Positions 23,016 to 33,104 of a stretch of 64,000 nucleotides of DNA are shown piece after piece. The position numbers were made by a program, and so were the translations under genes. The stretch comes from Ensifer sp. IC3342 (GTDB lineage Bacteria; Pseudomonadota; Alphaproteobacteria; Rhizobiales; Rhizobiaceae). The notes below the pieces were generated by a model. That model made no database searches and had not been told where the DNA came from. It saw only the letters and a program-made list of their open reading frames with translations. The stretch's first letter is position 1; each line of letters opens with the position of its first letter. Where the stretch lies: positions 434,001 through 498,000 of the forward strand of contig NZ_JADYVE010000004.1 in the NCBI RefSeq assembly GCF_020193655.1, written 5' to 3'.

Positions 23016-24026
23016 ATGACGGTATTGATCAAGGGTGCCGGCGTCGCCGGTCTTGCCGCCGCCTTCGAGCTCAGCCGCCGCGGGATCGCGGTGGAGGTGT
23101 TGGACGCGGCGGAAACCGTGGGAACCGGCGCATCCAGTTATGCCGGTGGCATGATCGCGCCTTATTGCGAACGCGAAGCGGCCGATGAAGCCGTGCTGAC
23201 ACTCGGGCTTTCCGCCGCCGACTGGTGGGAGGAGGCTGCCCCCGGCGAAGTGTTCCGCAGGGGCACCTTGGTGATCGCCGCAGGACGGGACAGCGGTGAG
23301 CTCGATCGCTTCGCCGCCCGCACCGGCGGATACGAATGGGTCGGCGGCAACACGATCGGAGAGCTCGAACCGGACCTTGCGGGCCGGTTCGACCGCGCCC
23401 TGTTCTTTCCCGAAGAGGCCCATCTCGATCCGCGAAAGGCAATGGCAGGCCTTTACGCCGCTCTCATCGAGAGAGGCGTCCGCTTCCACCTCGGGAGCAC
23501 CGACCTGCCGTCCGACACGTCCTTCTCGGCAGTGGTCGAATGCACCGGCGCGGCGGCGATTGCCACCACGCGCGGCCTTCGTGGTGTGCGGGGCGAGATG
23601 CTCTTTCTGGAAACCTCTGAGATCAGCCTCTCAAGGCCTGTCCGCCTGCTTCATCCACGCCACCCGCTCTATATCGTGCCGCGTGACAACCATCGTTTCA
23701 TGGTCGGCGCGACCATGATCGAAACCGATGATGACGGACCGATCACCGCCCGCTCGGTGATGGAGTTCCTGAACGCCGCTTACGCCGTACATCCTGCGTT
23801 CGGCGAGGCTCGCGTCGTGGAGATGGGCGTCGGTGTCCGGCCCGCCTTTGCAGACAACCTGCCACGCGTCCTCGACCGCGACGACGGCTTCGCGATCGCC
23901 GGCATGTACCGCCATGGCTTCCTGCTTGCGCCCGCCATGGCGCGGCAGCTCGCGGAAAAGCTCTGCGGAGCGGACCGTCCGCCCTTCTCCCCCAATTCTT
24001 CTTTCCGACAGGGAGCAACCCAATGA
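23016..24026 (+). CDS. thiO: Glycine oxidase-type thiamine biosynthesis protein
   Basis: A 336-residue FAD-dependent amine oxidase with the N-terminal dinucleotide motif GAGVAGLAAAFELSRRG. In thiazole synthesis ThiO oxidises glycine to dehydroglycine for ThiG. Near the C-terminus, GVGVRPAFADNLPR and GMYRHGFLLAPAMA match the DAO-family FAD-contact regions. ATG at 23016 follows the thiC stop by 1 nt, with GGGAGAGTAGG as SD region. The end overlaps thiS by 4 bp. Confidence 0.93.
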   Translation: MTVLIKGAGVAGLAAAFELSRRGIAVEVLDAAETVGTGASSYAGGMIAPYCEREAADEAVLTLGLSAADWWEEAAPGEVFRRGTLVIAAGRDSGELDRFAARTGGYEWVGGNTIGELEPDLAGRFDRALFFPEEAHLDPRKAMAGLYAALIERGVRFHLGSTDLPSDTSFSAVVECTGAAAIATTRGLRGVRGEMLFLETSEISLSRPVRLLHPRHPLYIVPRDNHRFMVGATMIETDDDGPITARSVMEFLNAAYAVHPAFGEARVVEMGVGVRPAFADNLPRVLDRDDGFAIAGMYRHGFLLAPAMARQLAEKLCGADRPPFSPNSSFRQGATQ

Positions 24027-24220
24027 CCTACATCGTCAACGGCGAGACCTTGGAGAGCAGCGCAAAGACGCTGTCGGAGCTGCTGCTGGCGCTTGAATAC
24101 GAGGGCGACTGGCTCGCAACCGCCGTCAACGGCGAACTCGTTCACCGGGGCGACAGGGCAAACCATCGGCTCAATGATCGCGACCGGATCGAAATTCTAT
24201 CGCCGATGAAGGGAGGCTGA
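24023..24220 (+). CDS. thiS: Thiamine biosynthesis sulfur carrier protein
   Basis: A 65-residue ubiquitin-fold sulfur carrier ending in the required Gly-Gly (SPMKGG), which is adenylated and thiocarboxylated to donate sulfur for the thiazole ring. It overlaps thiO by 4 bp (ATGA) and precedes thiG by 2 bp, so the trio is translationally coupled. The adenylating partner ThiF is not in this window. Confidence 0.94.
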   Translation: MTYIVNGETLESSAKTLSELLLALEYEGDWLATAVNGELVHRGDRANHRLNDRDRIEILSPMKGG

Positions 24221-24222
24221 GG

Positions 24223-24996
24223 ATGCTGACACTATACGGACAGGAACTCGGCTCGCGCATGCTGCTCGGCACGTCGCGCTATCCCTCCCCCGCCATCCTC
24301 GCCGATGCCGTCCGGCAGGCGGGCACCGAAGTCGTCACGGTGTCGCTCCGCCGTGAGACAGCCGGCGGCCGACAGGGCGGCGCCTTCTTCGAACTCATCC
24401 GCGAACTCGGCGTGCGCGTTCTGCCGAACACCGCCGGCTGCTACACGGTGTCGGAGGCGGTGCTGACGGCGAAGATGGCGCGCGAGGTCTTCGGCACGAA
24501 CTGGATCAAGCTCGAGGTCATCGGCCATCACGATACGCTACAGCCGGACGTCTTCGGGCTTGTCGAGGCGGCGCGCATCCTTGCCGGCGAAGGTTTCGAG
24601 GTATTCCCCTATACGACCGACGATCTCGTCGTTGCCGAACGGCTGGTTGATGCGGGCTGCAAGGTGCTGATGCCCTGGTGCGCGCCAATCGGCAGCGCCA
24701 TGGGACCGCAGAACATCGCGGCGCTTCGAAGCATGCGCGCGCATTTTCCCGATGTGCCTTTGATCGTCGACGCCGGCATCGGCCGGCCCTCGCACGCAAC
24801 GACCGTGATGGAACTCGGCTACGACGCGGTGCTGCTCAATACCGCCGTTGCCGGCGCCGGCAATCCGGCGTTGATGGCCGCAGCCTTTGCCAAGGCGATC
24901 GATGCCGGCCGCGCTGCCTTCGAAGCGGGCATGCTCGAACCGCGCGACATGGCCGTCCCCTCGACCCCCATCATCGGAAAGGCAGTCTTCTCGTGA
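24223..24996 (+). CDS. thiG: Thiazole synthase
   Basis: A 257-residue TIM-barrel enzyme forming thiazole phosphate from 1-deoxyxylulose 5-phosphate, dehydroglycine and ThiS thiocarboxylate. The Schiff-base lysine lies in [10 protein letters not shown], and the phosphate-binding end is visible in [10 protein letters not shown] and [12 protein letters not shown]. Length is standard. GAGG lies just before the ATG; the stop overlaps the thiE start (GTGA). Confidence 0.97.
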   Translation: MLTLYGQELGSRMLLGTSRYPSPAILADAVRQAGTEVVTVSLRRETAGGRQGGAFFELIRELGVRVLPNTAGCYTVSEAVLTAKMAREVFGTNWIKLEVIGHHDTLQPDVFGLVEAARILAGEGFEVFPYTTDDLVVAERLVDAGCKVLMPWCAPIGSAMGPQNIAALRSMRAHFPDVPLIVDAGIGRPSHATTVMELGYDAVLLNTAVAGAGNPALMAAAFAKAIDAGRAAFEAGMLEPRDMAVPSTPIIGKAVFS

Positions 24997-25598
24997 AGCT
25001 CGACCCGTTCTACCTCATCGTCGACAGCGCCGACTGGATCGAGCGCCTCGTGCCGCTCGGCGTGAAGCTGGTGCAGCTTCGGATCAAGGACCGGCCCGAT
25101 CCGGAGCTCAGAAGCGAGATCCGTCGCGCCAGGGCTATCTGCGCCGATCATGGCTGCCAGCTGATCGTCAACGATTATTGGCAGATCGCCATCGAGGAAG
25201 GCTGCGACTTCGTCCATCTCGGTCAGGAGGACCTCGCCGAAGCCGACGTCGCGGCGATCCGCGCGGCCGGGCTGAAGCTCGGCCTCAGCACCCATGACGA
25301 GACGGAGCTCAAAACCGCGCTCGCCGCCAAGCCCGACTACGTGGCGCTCGGACCGATCTACCCGACGATCCTCAAGAAGATGAAGTGGGAGCCGCAGGGG
25401 CTTTCCCGCATTTCCGCCTGGCGCGAGCGCGTGCAGCCGCTGCCGCTGGTCGCGATCGGCGGATTGAACACCGACAGGCTCGAGGGCGTCTTCGCCCACG
25501 GAGCAGACAGTGCGGCCGTGGTCACTGACATCACGCTGAATGCCGACCCGGAAGGCCGGACGCGAGAGTGGATCGAAAAGACCGCGCGCTGGCGCTGA
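24993..25598 (+). CDS. thiE: Thiamine-phosphate synthase
   Basis: A 201-residue TIM-barrel enzyme joining the pyrimidine and thiazole moieties to thiamine phosphate. Family motifs are [35 protein letters not shown] and [10 protein letters not shown], with VAIGGLN near the phosphate-binding end. The GTG start at 24993 overlaps the thiG stop by 4 bp and gives the standard length. It is the last gene of the thiCOSGE operon. Kinases ThiD and ThiL are encoded elsewhere. Confidence 0.94.
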   Translation: MKLDPFYLIVDSADWIERLVPLGVKLVQLRIKDRPDPELRSEIRRARAICADHGCQLIVNDYWQIAIEEGCDFVHLGQEDLAEADVAAIRAAGLKLGLSTHDETELKTALAAKPDYVALGPIYPTILKKMKWEPQGLSRISAWRERVQPLPLVAIGGLNTDRLEGVFAHGADSAAVVTDITLNADPEGRTREWIEKTARWR

Positions 25599-25620
25599 GC
25601 CACTGCGGCGCTTGAAGAGG

Positions 25621-25929
25621 TCACGCCGCGCGATCCGCGCCTTCGGTGGAAGTCAGGTTCGGATTCTGAGCGTAAACCAGTCCAGGCTGGACGATCCATT
25701 CGCCAGTCTGGAGCGACTGGACATCGAACCGGCCTCTCTCGTCGCGCGGCGCGACACCGACGAACCGATAACGAAGCCCATCATTGTCGACGATGGTCTC
25801 GCGGATCGGGCGGCCGGCCAGATGACCGATGACTCTTCCTTCGAAGTGCACATTCGCCAGGATGAAATACTCAGTTGGCAGATTTCGGCTGGTCTTCCAG
25901 GTAATCCTGAAGCCGTTCTTGATCTTCAT
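25621..25929 (-). CDS. Small conserved-looking hypothetical protein
   Basis: A 102-residue protein starting MKIKNGFRITWKTSR. It is mostly short strands with mixed charge (EYFILANVHFEGRVIGHLAG, LRYRFVGVAPRDERG) and has no signal peptide or membrane helix. The amino-acid composition is balanced, unlike neighbouring shadow frames, so it is probably a real gene. It is convergent with thiE, with 22 bp between. No family recognised; function unknown. Confidence 0.55.
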   Translation of the reverse strand: MKIKNGFRITWKTSRNLPTEYFILANVHFEGRVIGHLAGRPIRETIVDNDGLRYRFVGVAPRDERGRFDVQSLQTGEWIVQPGLVYAQNPNLTSTEGADRAA

Positions 25930-26273
25930 CGTCTCTTACTCACTGCAAGTCTCGGCGGTCGGACCGCCGATACTCATCTTCGGGTCGGGCCGGCTTGACG
26001 CGACAACTATGGAATTCTGAAGGCAACGGCTCCGCTAAAACGTTATCCCGTTCCATGTCACCTGACCCGAAGTCGCATAGGAAATCGATACGGAACTCAT
26101 GCCAAAGACATAAGGAACGCATAAGTTCCCGGCATGCCTGTTCCGGTCACCTTGCTTTCGCTTGCCCCTTGGTATCGCCGACCATCAGTGTGGGAGCGTT
26201 GCCGCGGCTGGCGCGCTGACAGTCCCCTGTAAGCCATGGATTTGGCGAGATAAATCTCGTTCAATCGGCCCTA
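25930..26273. other. Intergenic region without a recognisable gene
   Basis: A 344-bp gap between a small hypothetical gene (start on the right, minus strand) and the end of a cyclase gene. It should contain the promoter of the hypothetical gene. The only clear structure is the two-part hairpin at 26098-26136. Base composition is less GC-rich than in the flanking genes. Confidence 0.5.
26098..26136. other. Two-part nested inverted repeat
   Basis: Outer arms CATGCC (26098-26103) and GGCATG (26131-26136) enclose inner arms GGAAC (26114-26118) and GTTCC (26125-26129). No T-run follows on either strand. It lies beyond the 3' end of the minus-strand cyclase gene. It could be a weak terminator or a protein site; the function is open. 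Confidence 0.35.
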
Positions 26274-27530
26274 TTATGGTCCCGCGGTCAAATCCGCCGA
26301 CGCGGAATTGCCGGAAAACGCAAAGACGTCGATCGGCTCGTCGAGTCCCCTTACCGGATAGGAGCCGAGATTTTCCAAGTCGCCCTGGCATTTCGCCATT
26401 TCGACGAAGGCCTTGGAGAGCAGAACGGGCCGCTTGATCACCTTCGTCAGGCTCTCGAGGCGGGAAGCGATGTTCACGGCCGGCCCGATCACCGTGAAGT
26501 CGAGGCGCTTGCGCGAGCCGATGTTGCCGTACATCACGTCGCCCACATGGACGCCAATGCCGTAGCCGAGTGGTTCATGGCCCTTTTTCAGGTTCTCCTC
26601 GTTCAGCCTGGCAAACGCCGCCTGTGCTTCTCCGATTGCACTGAGGAGATTGTTGCAGGCCATGGGATCGCTCAGCGGGAAAATCGCCAGCAGGCCATCG
26701 CCCATGAACTTGAGTATCTCGCCGCCATGCCGCTCGATCGGCTCGCACATCGCGTCGAAATAGCCATTCAACAGCTCGATCACGTCGTCCCGCGGCCACA
26801 GGTCGGACAGCTTCGTGAAGTCGCGAAGATCGCAAATCAGGATCGCGGCGCCGACCGTTACCCCGCTGCCGCGCGTCGTTGCACCGGCCAGGATCTGTTC
26901 GCTCGCATGCGGTCCAACATAGGTCTCCAGCAGCGTCCGGGCGAAGCGGTTCTTCAGCCTGATCTCGCTGACGAGCGCCAGCACCGGCAGGAGATCGGCG
27001 AAGACCGCCATATCGTCCTCGCTGAAACCGCCCGGCCTGTCGCTCGCGAAGGTCACCGCGTGCCGCTTGCCGAGCGTATGCTCGAGCGGCCAGATGAAAT
27101 AGTCGGTGAGGCCGCTGGCGCGCAGCTCGTCGTAGAGGGGGTATTGCGGGCCGTCAGCGGCGGGGTCATCGAGGTGCCGCCGAACCTCTGCTGCTCCGTT
27201 GTTGAACTCGTGCAGCGGGCTGTTCAGGTATTGTTCCGTGTCCTCGATGCCATATTCGTAGGTTTGGAGCTCCGCCTCCGACAGCCCTTTGCGCCAGAGG
27301 ATGCGCGCGCCGATCCATTGCGGATGGTGAATTCGGAAATGAAGCGTCGCCCGCGCGACCGGCACGCCGGCCGCCACGAGCCGCTCGCACATTTCGACGA
27401 AGATGTTGTCGATGAACCGCTCGCCGCGCGTCTCGTTGATCAACCAGTCGACGACGTTCCGCCTTCGCATCGGCCGGGTTCCGTCGTCCTGACGTGCCTC
27501 GGCAAGGCTCGGATTCAATAGCGACTGCAT
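26274..27530 (-). CDS. Class III adenylate cyclase with N-terminal regulatory domain
   Basis: A 418-residue soluble cyclase. The C-terminal catalytic domain (about 225-400) has the metal-binding Asp in LICDLRDFTKLS, lysine and second Asp in ILKFMGDGLLAIF, and NIASRLE. The adenine-specifying position is Thr (FTVIGPAVN), as in class IIIb enzymes, predicting cAMP as product. The N-terminal ~210 residues form a domain seen in many rhizobial cyclases (HFRIHHPQWIGARILW), of unknown ligand. No membrane segment. Rhizobia carry many such paralogues. It is a monocistronic minus-strand gene, with a palindromic repeat upstream of its start. Confidence 0.88.
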   Translation of the reverse strand: MQSLLNPSLAEARQDDGTRPMRRRNVVDWLINETRGERFIDNIFVEMCERLVAAGVPVARATLHFRIHHPQWIGARILWRKGLSEAELQTYEYGIEDTEQYLNSPLHEFNNGAAEVRRHLDDPAADGPQYPLYDELRASGLTDYFIWPLEHTLGKRHAVTFASDRPGGFSEDDMAVFADLLPVLALVSEIRLKNRFARTLLETYVGPHASEQILAGATTRGSGVTVGAAILICDLRDFTKLSDLWPRDDVIELLNGYFDAMCEPIERHGGEILKFMGDGLLAIFPLSDPMACNNLLSAIGEAQAAFARLNEENLKKGHEPLGYGIGVHVGDVMYGNIGSRKRLDFTVIGPAVNIASRLESLTKVIKRPVLLSKAFVEMAKCQGDLENLGSYPVRGLDEPIDVFAFSGNSASADLTAGP

Positions 27531-27607
27531 TGCGACACTCCATCATCGCCGGCAGCGTCCTTGCGTCCTTTCGGACGCCCGCAGGCCGCTGTGGCACTTC
27601 CAATCGC

Positions 27608-27648
27608 TGCATGTTGCTCCAATCGACACCGATTTGAGCAAACATGCA
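27608..27648. repeat. Palindromic intergenic repeat (palindrome module only)
   Basis: A 41-bp imperfect palindrome starting TGCATGTTGCTCCAATCG and ending TTTGAGCAAACATGCA. It is of the same family as 1786-1827 and 5504-5547. It lies between the cyclase promoter region and the terminator of the alpha-galactoside operon. Confidence 0.72.
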
Positions 27649-27706
27649 GGATATACTTTGGGTAATGTGGCGCACCGCGGCACGATTTTTAAGGGGCCGG
27701 TTGTGG

Positions 27707-27736
27707 AAAAGCCCCGGAACGATTGTCCCGGGGCTT
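27707..27736 (-). terminator. Rho-independent terminator of the agp/melA operon
   Basis: A 10-bp perfect stem, AAAGCCCCGG (27707-27716) with CCGGGGCTTT (27727-27736), and a 10-nt loop. Read on the minus strand the stem ends in CTTTTCC. It lies 26 bp after the melA stop. The AAA/TTT arms also allow some function on the plus strand. Confidence 0.8.
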
Positions 27737-27761
27737 TCTTGCCGCCTGACCGGGAGAAAAA

Positions 27762-29135
27762 TCAGGCGGCCTGAACCTTTTTCGAAACACGCGCCCATTC
27801 GGGGATCCAGTCGCGATGGGCGGCGAGCAGGTCATCGACGAGCGACCAGATCTGGTCGAGGTCGAGTTCGGCGGCCGTGTGCGGATCCATCATCGCCGCG
27901 TGATAGAGGTGTTCGCGGTTTTCCGTGACGAGCGCCTGGACCGTCAGTTCCTGGACGTTGATGTTGGTGCGGATCAGCGCGGTGAGTTGCGGCGGCAGCG
28001 CGCCGATATAAGTCGGCTGGATGCCGGACGCATCGACCAGGCACGGCACTTCCGCAGCGCAGTTCTCCGGCAGCGAGGTAATGCAGCCATTGTTCCTCAG
28101 GTTGCCGTAGATGACCGAAGGTTCGCCCGTCCAGACCGAGTTCATGATCGAGGAGGCGTATTCATGGCTTTCCGCGACTTCGATCGTCTCGGCCTCCTTG
28201 AAGGCAGCCGCCTGGCCCTTCCAGCGTTCGATCTGCTCGATGCAGCGCTTCGGATATTCATCGAGCGGAATGCCGAACTTTTCGATGAGATCCGGGCGGC
28301 CATCCTTGATGAAATAGGGCGTGTATTCGGCGAAATGCTCCGAGCTTTCGGTGACGAAATAGCCGAGCCGCGTCAGCATCTCGTAGCGCACCTTGTTCGG
28401 GCAGCGCGGGTTCCAGTGGCTGGGCTTGGGGAAACGGCCTTCGCGATAGCCACGGATCAGGTCCGGATAGAGGTCGCGATAGCTGCCATCCTTCTGACGG
28501 TGCTCGAACTTCAGGTAGAAGGCCATGTGATTGATGCCAGCCGCACGGTAGCGGATTTCTTCGAGCGGGATGTCGAGGTCACGTGCAAGCTCGAAGGCCG
28601 TGCCCTGAACCGAATGGCAGAGGCCAACCTGGCGGATCGTCGGGTATTTCTCCGCGATCGCCCAGGTGTTGATCGCCATCGGGTTCACGTATTGCAACAG
28701 GATCGCCTCGGGGCAGACCTCAAGCATATCCTCGCAGACTTTCCAGAGATGCGGCACGGTGCGAAGCCCGCGCATGATGCCGCCGACGCCGAGCGTGTCG
28801 GCGATCGTCTGGCGCAGACCGTATTTCTTCGGCACTTCGAAATCGGTGACGGTGCAGGGCTCGTAACCGCCGATCTGGAAGGCGACGACAACGAAATCGG
28901 CCCCCTCAAGCGCCTTGCGCTGGTTCGAGTGGGTTTCGATCTTTGCCTTGACGCCGAGCGTGCGCACGAGCTTGCCGGCGACGACCTCGCTCTCCGCGAG
29001 ACGCTCCGGGTTCAAGTCCATCAGCGCGATGGTGGCGGCGGAAAGCGCGGGGCGCTGCAAGACGTCGCCGATGATGTTCTTCATGAAGACGGTGGAGCCG
29101 GCGCCGATGAAGGTGATCTTGGGTTGCCTGGTCAT
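27762..29135 (-). CDS. melA: Alpha-galactosidase (GH4, NAD+/Mn2+-dependent)
   Basis: A 457-residue GH4 enzyme hydrolysing alpha-galactosides such as melibiose and raffinose in the cytosol. It closely resembles enterobacterial MelA in motif and length. Examples are KITFIGAGSTVFMKN (NAD-binding), VAFQIGGYEPCTVTDFEV and ESSEHFAEYTPYFI. The catalytic metal ligands are the Cys in LCHSVQGTA and the His in GINHMAFYL. ATG at 29135 is used because AGAGG lies 6 nt upstream; a longer frame to 29159 overlaps the agpD stop region. It is the last gene of the operon, 20 bp after agpD and followed by a terminator. Confidence 0.9.
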   Translation of the reverse strand: MTRQPKITFIGAGSTVFMKNIIGDVLQRPALSAATIALMDLNPERLAESEVVAGKLVRTLGVKAKIETHSNQRKALEGADFVVVAFQIGGYEPCTVTDFEVPKKYGLRQTIADTLGVGGIMRGLRTVPHLWKVCEDMLEVCPEAILLQYVNPMAINTWAIAEKYPTIRQVGLCHSVQGTAFELARDLDIPLEEIRYRAAGINHMAFYLKFEHRQKDGSYRDLYPDLIRGYREGRFPKPSHWNPRCPNKVRYEMLTRLGYFVTESSEHFAEYTPYFIKDGRPDLIEKFGIPLDEYPKRCIEQIERWKGQAAAFKEAETIEVAESHEYASSIMNSVWTGEPSVIYGNLRNNGCITSLPENCAAEVPCLVDASGIQPTYIGALPPQLTALIRTNINVQELTVQALVTENREHLYHAAMMDPHTAAELDLDQIWSLVDDLLAAHRDWIPEWARVSKKVQAA

Positions 29136-29155
29136 TTGATACCTCTGTTTGAAGA

Positions 29156-30826
<1,671 letters not shown>

Positions 30827-30837
30827 CGGCGTGCTCC

Positions 30838-31977
30838 TCAATAGGGATCGATTGCATCGCGCAGGCCGTCACCCAGCGCGTTGAAGGCGAAGACGGTGAC
30901 GAGCACGAAGGCGACGGGCGAGAGAATCCAGGGATAGGAACCGATCGCCGAGTAATTCGCCGTATCCTGCAACATCAGCCCCCAGGAAATCAGCGGCGGT
31001 TTCACCGCAAATCCGAGGAAGCCGAGGAAGGATTCGAGCAGCACCACCTGCGGGATCGACAGCGTCACCGCGACGATGACGTGGCTCATCACGTTCGGGA
31101 AGATGTGCTGGAAGATGATGCGCCGGTCCGTCGCGCCGATCGCGATCGCCGCCCGCACGTAGTCGATCCGGGCGAGCGCCAGCGTCTTGCCGCGAACCTC
31201 GCGCGACATCTGCGCCCAGCCGAGCGCCGACATCACGATGATGACGAAGGCGAGGAAGACGCTGGTCGGCGCGGTCACCGGGATCAGCGAGGCGAGCGCC
31301 AGATAGAGCGGCAGTTGCGGAAAAGCGAGCACGAGTTCGACGAAACGCTGCACCCAGGCATCGAAGCGCCCGCCGAAATAGCCTGATACCATGCCGACGG
31401 TCGTGCCGACCACGGTGACGATGAAGACGACGACAAGCGCGATCATCAGTGAGATGCGCGAGCCGTGAAGAATGCGCGAGAGCACATCGCGGCCGAACTT
31501 GTCGGTGCCGAGGAAATGGACTGCCGTCCCGTCAACCGCGCCGAAGAGATGGCGCTCCGCCGGGATGAGACCCAGAAGCCGGTAGGGTGCTCCCTTGACG
31601 AAGAAGCCGAGGATCTGAGGATTGTCGTAGTCGGGACCGACCACCGGCTGGAAGGTGATCGGATCGAGTTCCTCCGTCTCGCGCACCGGATAGCTGCGCG
31701 GCGGAAAGACGAAATTGCCGTCCTTGTCGTGGATGCTGATCGCCTGCGGCGGAGCAAAGCCGACACCGGTCGCCTTCGGATCGACGGGCGACAGGAAATC
31801 GGCGAAGAGCGCCATGAGAACGAGCAAGCTGACGAGGATCAGGCCGAGGACGCCAGTCCAGGACCGCTTGAGGCGCCGCCAGACGAGAGCCGAATAGCTT
31901 TCGTTGTGGTGCTTTTCCTTCGGTTGCTCCTTCGGCTGCGCGGCAACCGGAATGGTGCTGTGTGTTTCGACGCTCAT
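30838..31977 (-). CDS. agpC: Alpha-galactoside ABC transporter permease (DppC-type)
   Basis: A 379-residue inner-membrane permease of the oligopeptide-type DppC family. After the first membrane helix (LGLILVSLLVLMALFADFL, about residue 45) there is a periplasmic insertion of ~90 residues, making it longer than typical ~300-residue DppC proteins. The core has FLGTDKFGRDVLSRIL and the EAA-type loop RAAIAIGATDRRIIFQHIFP. Start overlaps the agpB stop by 4 bp. The insertion is common in the subset of these permeases that move oligosaccharides. Confidence 0.88.
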   Translation of the reverse strand: MSVETHSTIPVAAQPKEQPKEKHHNESYSALVWRRLKRSWTGVLGLILVSLLVLMALFADFLSPVDPKATGVGFAPPQAISIHDKDGNFVFPPRSYPVRETEELDPITFQPVVGPDYDNPQILGFFVKGAPYRLLGLIPAERHLFGAVDGTAVHFLGTDKFGRDVLSRILHGSRISLMIALVVVFIVTVVGTTVGMVSGYFGGRFDAWVQRFVELVLAFPQLPLYLALASLIPVTAPTSVFLAFVIIVMSALGWAQMSREVRGKTLALARIDYVRAAIAIGATDRRIIFQHIFPNVMSHVIVAVTLSIPQVVLLESFLGFLGFAVKPPLISWGLMLQDTANYSAIGSYPWILSPVAFVLVTVFAFNALGDGLRDAIDPY

Positions 31978-32987
31978 GCGTAAGCCCCCCCTCCCATGCG
32001 CACCCGCGGATCGAGGGCAGCAAGCAGCAGGTCGGCGATGATGTTGCCGACGATAAGCGTTGCCGACAGGACAAGCATGAAGGTCGCGGTGACATAGACG
32101 TCACCCACCCACATGGAGCCGACGATGGCCGGGCCGACGGTCGGCAGCGCGAAGATGATCGCCGTCTCGATCTCGCCGGTCAGCATATAGGGAAGCACGA
32201 CCCCCTGATACATGATCAGCGGATGCAGCGCGTTGGGGACGGCATGCCGCATGACGACAGCACCTTCGCTCAAGCCCTTGGCACGCGCCGTCTCGACATA
32301 TTGCGCATTCAGCGTGTCGAGCAGATTGCCGCGCATGACGCGCATATTGTAGGCGAGCCCGCCGAAGGTCGCGATCGCGACGACCGGCCAGACATGCTTC
32401 ACGAGATCGACGAACTTGCCCCAGGACCAGGGCGCGCCGCCGTAGCGAGCGGAATGGAAGCTGTTGATCTCGCTGACATTGAAATGGAAGACGAGGACAT
32501 AGACGATGATCAGCGCCATCAGGAAGCGCGGCACCGTCATGCCGAGGAAGGAGACGGTCGAAAGCAGGCTGTCGACCCAGGAGTATTGGCGTGTCGCGGC
32601 AATGATCCCGAAGGATATGCCGAGAAGCGACGCCAGAATATGGCACACCAGCGCAAGCGCCAGCGTGCGCGGCAGGCGCTCGCCGACTACGTCGGCAACC
32701 GGCTTGTTGTAATAGAGACTGTGGCCGAAATCGCCGCGCGTGAGAATCCCGGTCATCCAGTTGACATACTGGACCGGCAGCGGCTGATCGAGGCCATGCT
32801 CCTTGCGATAGGCCTGCGCCTGCGCGTCGGCTTCCTCGAAGGAGGCCCCGCCCTGATTGATGAGCTGCGAGCGGATGTAGTCGCTATAGTCGCCGGGCGG
32901 CGCCTGGATGATGGCAAAGGTCGCCACGCTCAAGACAAGCAATACCGGAATGGCAGAGGCGATGCGGACAAGCAGAAACCTGAACAT
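31974..32987 (-). CDS. agpB: Alpha-galactoside ABC transporter permease (DppB-type)
   Basis: A 337-residue permease starting MFRFLLVRIASAIPVLLVLS, with six or so membrane helices and the coupling loop ARAKGLSEGAVVMRHAVPNA. ATG at 32987 gives the typical DppB N-terminus; upstream in-frame sequence is GC-rich noncoding. It follows agpA by 117 bp that contain a strong hairpin. Confidence 0.88.
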   Translation of the reverse strand: MFRFLLVRIASAIPVLLVLSVATFAIIQAPPGDYSDYIRSQLINQGGASFEEADAQAQAYRKEHGLDQPLPVQYVNWMTGILTRGDFGHSLYYNKPVADVVGERLPRTLALALVCHILASLLGISFGIIAATRQYSWVDSLLSTVSFLGMTVPRFLMALIIVYVLVFHFNVSEINSFHSARYGGAPWSWGKFVDLVKHVWPVVAIATFGGLAYNMRVMRGNLLDTLNAQYVETARAKGLSEGAVVMRHAVPNALHPLIMYQGVVLPYMLTGEIETAIIFALPTVGPAIVGSMWVGDVYVTATFMLVLSATLIVGNIIADLLLAALDPRVRMGGGAYA

Positions 32988-33058
32988 GCCGTTTCCTTCT
33001 GTCGTTCGTCGCGCGGGACACCGGTCTTTCCGGTCTCCCGGGCGCATTGGAAGGGCGC

Positions 33059-33096
33059 CCATCCTTCCGGCTCCACCATGGGAGCCGGAAGGATGG
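33059..33096 (-). promoter_or_regulatory. Intercistronic stem-loop between agpA and agpB
   Basis: A perfect 16-bp stem (33059-33074 with 33081-33096, arms CCATCCTTCCGGCTCC and GGAGCCGGAAGGATGG) closed by a 6-nt loop. It starts 9 bp after the agpA stop. There is no T-run, so rather than a full terminator it probably protects the agpA 3' end or partly attenuates, giving more binding protein than permease. Confidence 0.75.
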
Positions 33097-33104
33097 TTCA
33101 AGGC

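Noticed and set aside
25995-26219. A 74-codon plus-strand frame in the 25.9-26.3 kb gap
   Set aside because: Rich in Ser and Arg with no SD and no recognisable feature; it overlaps the nested hairpin region.
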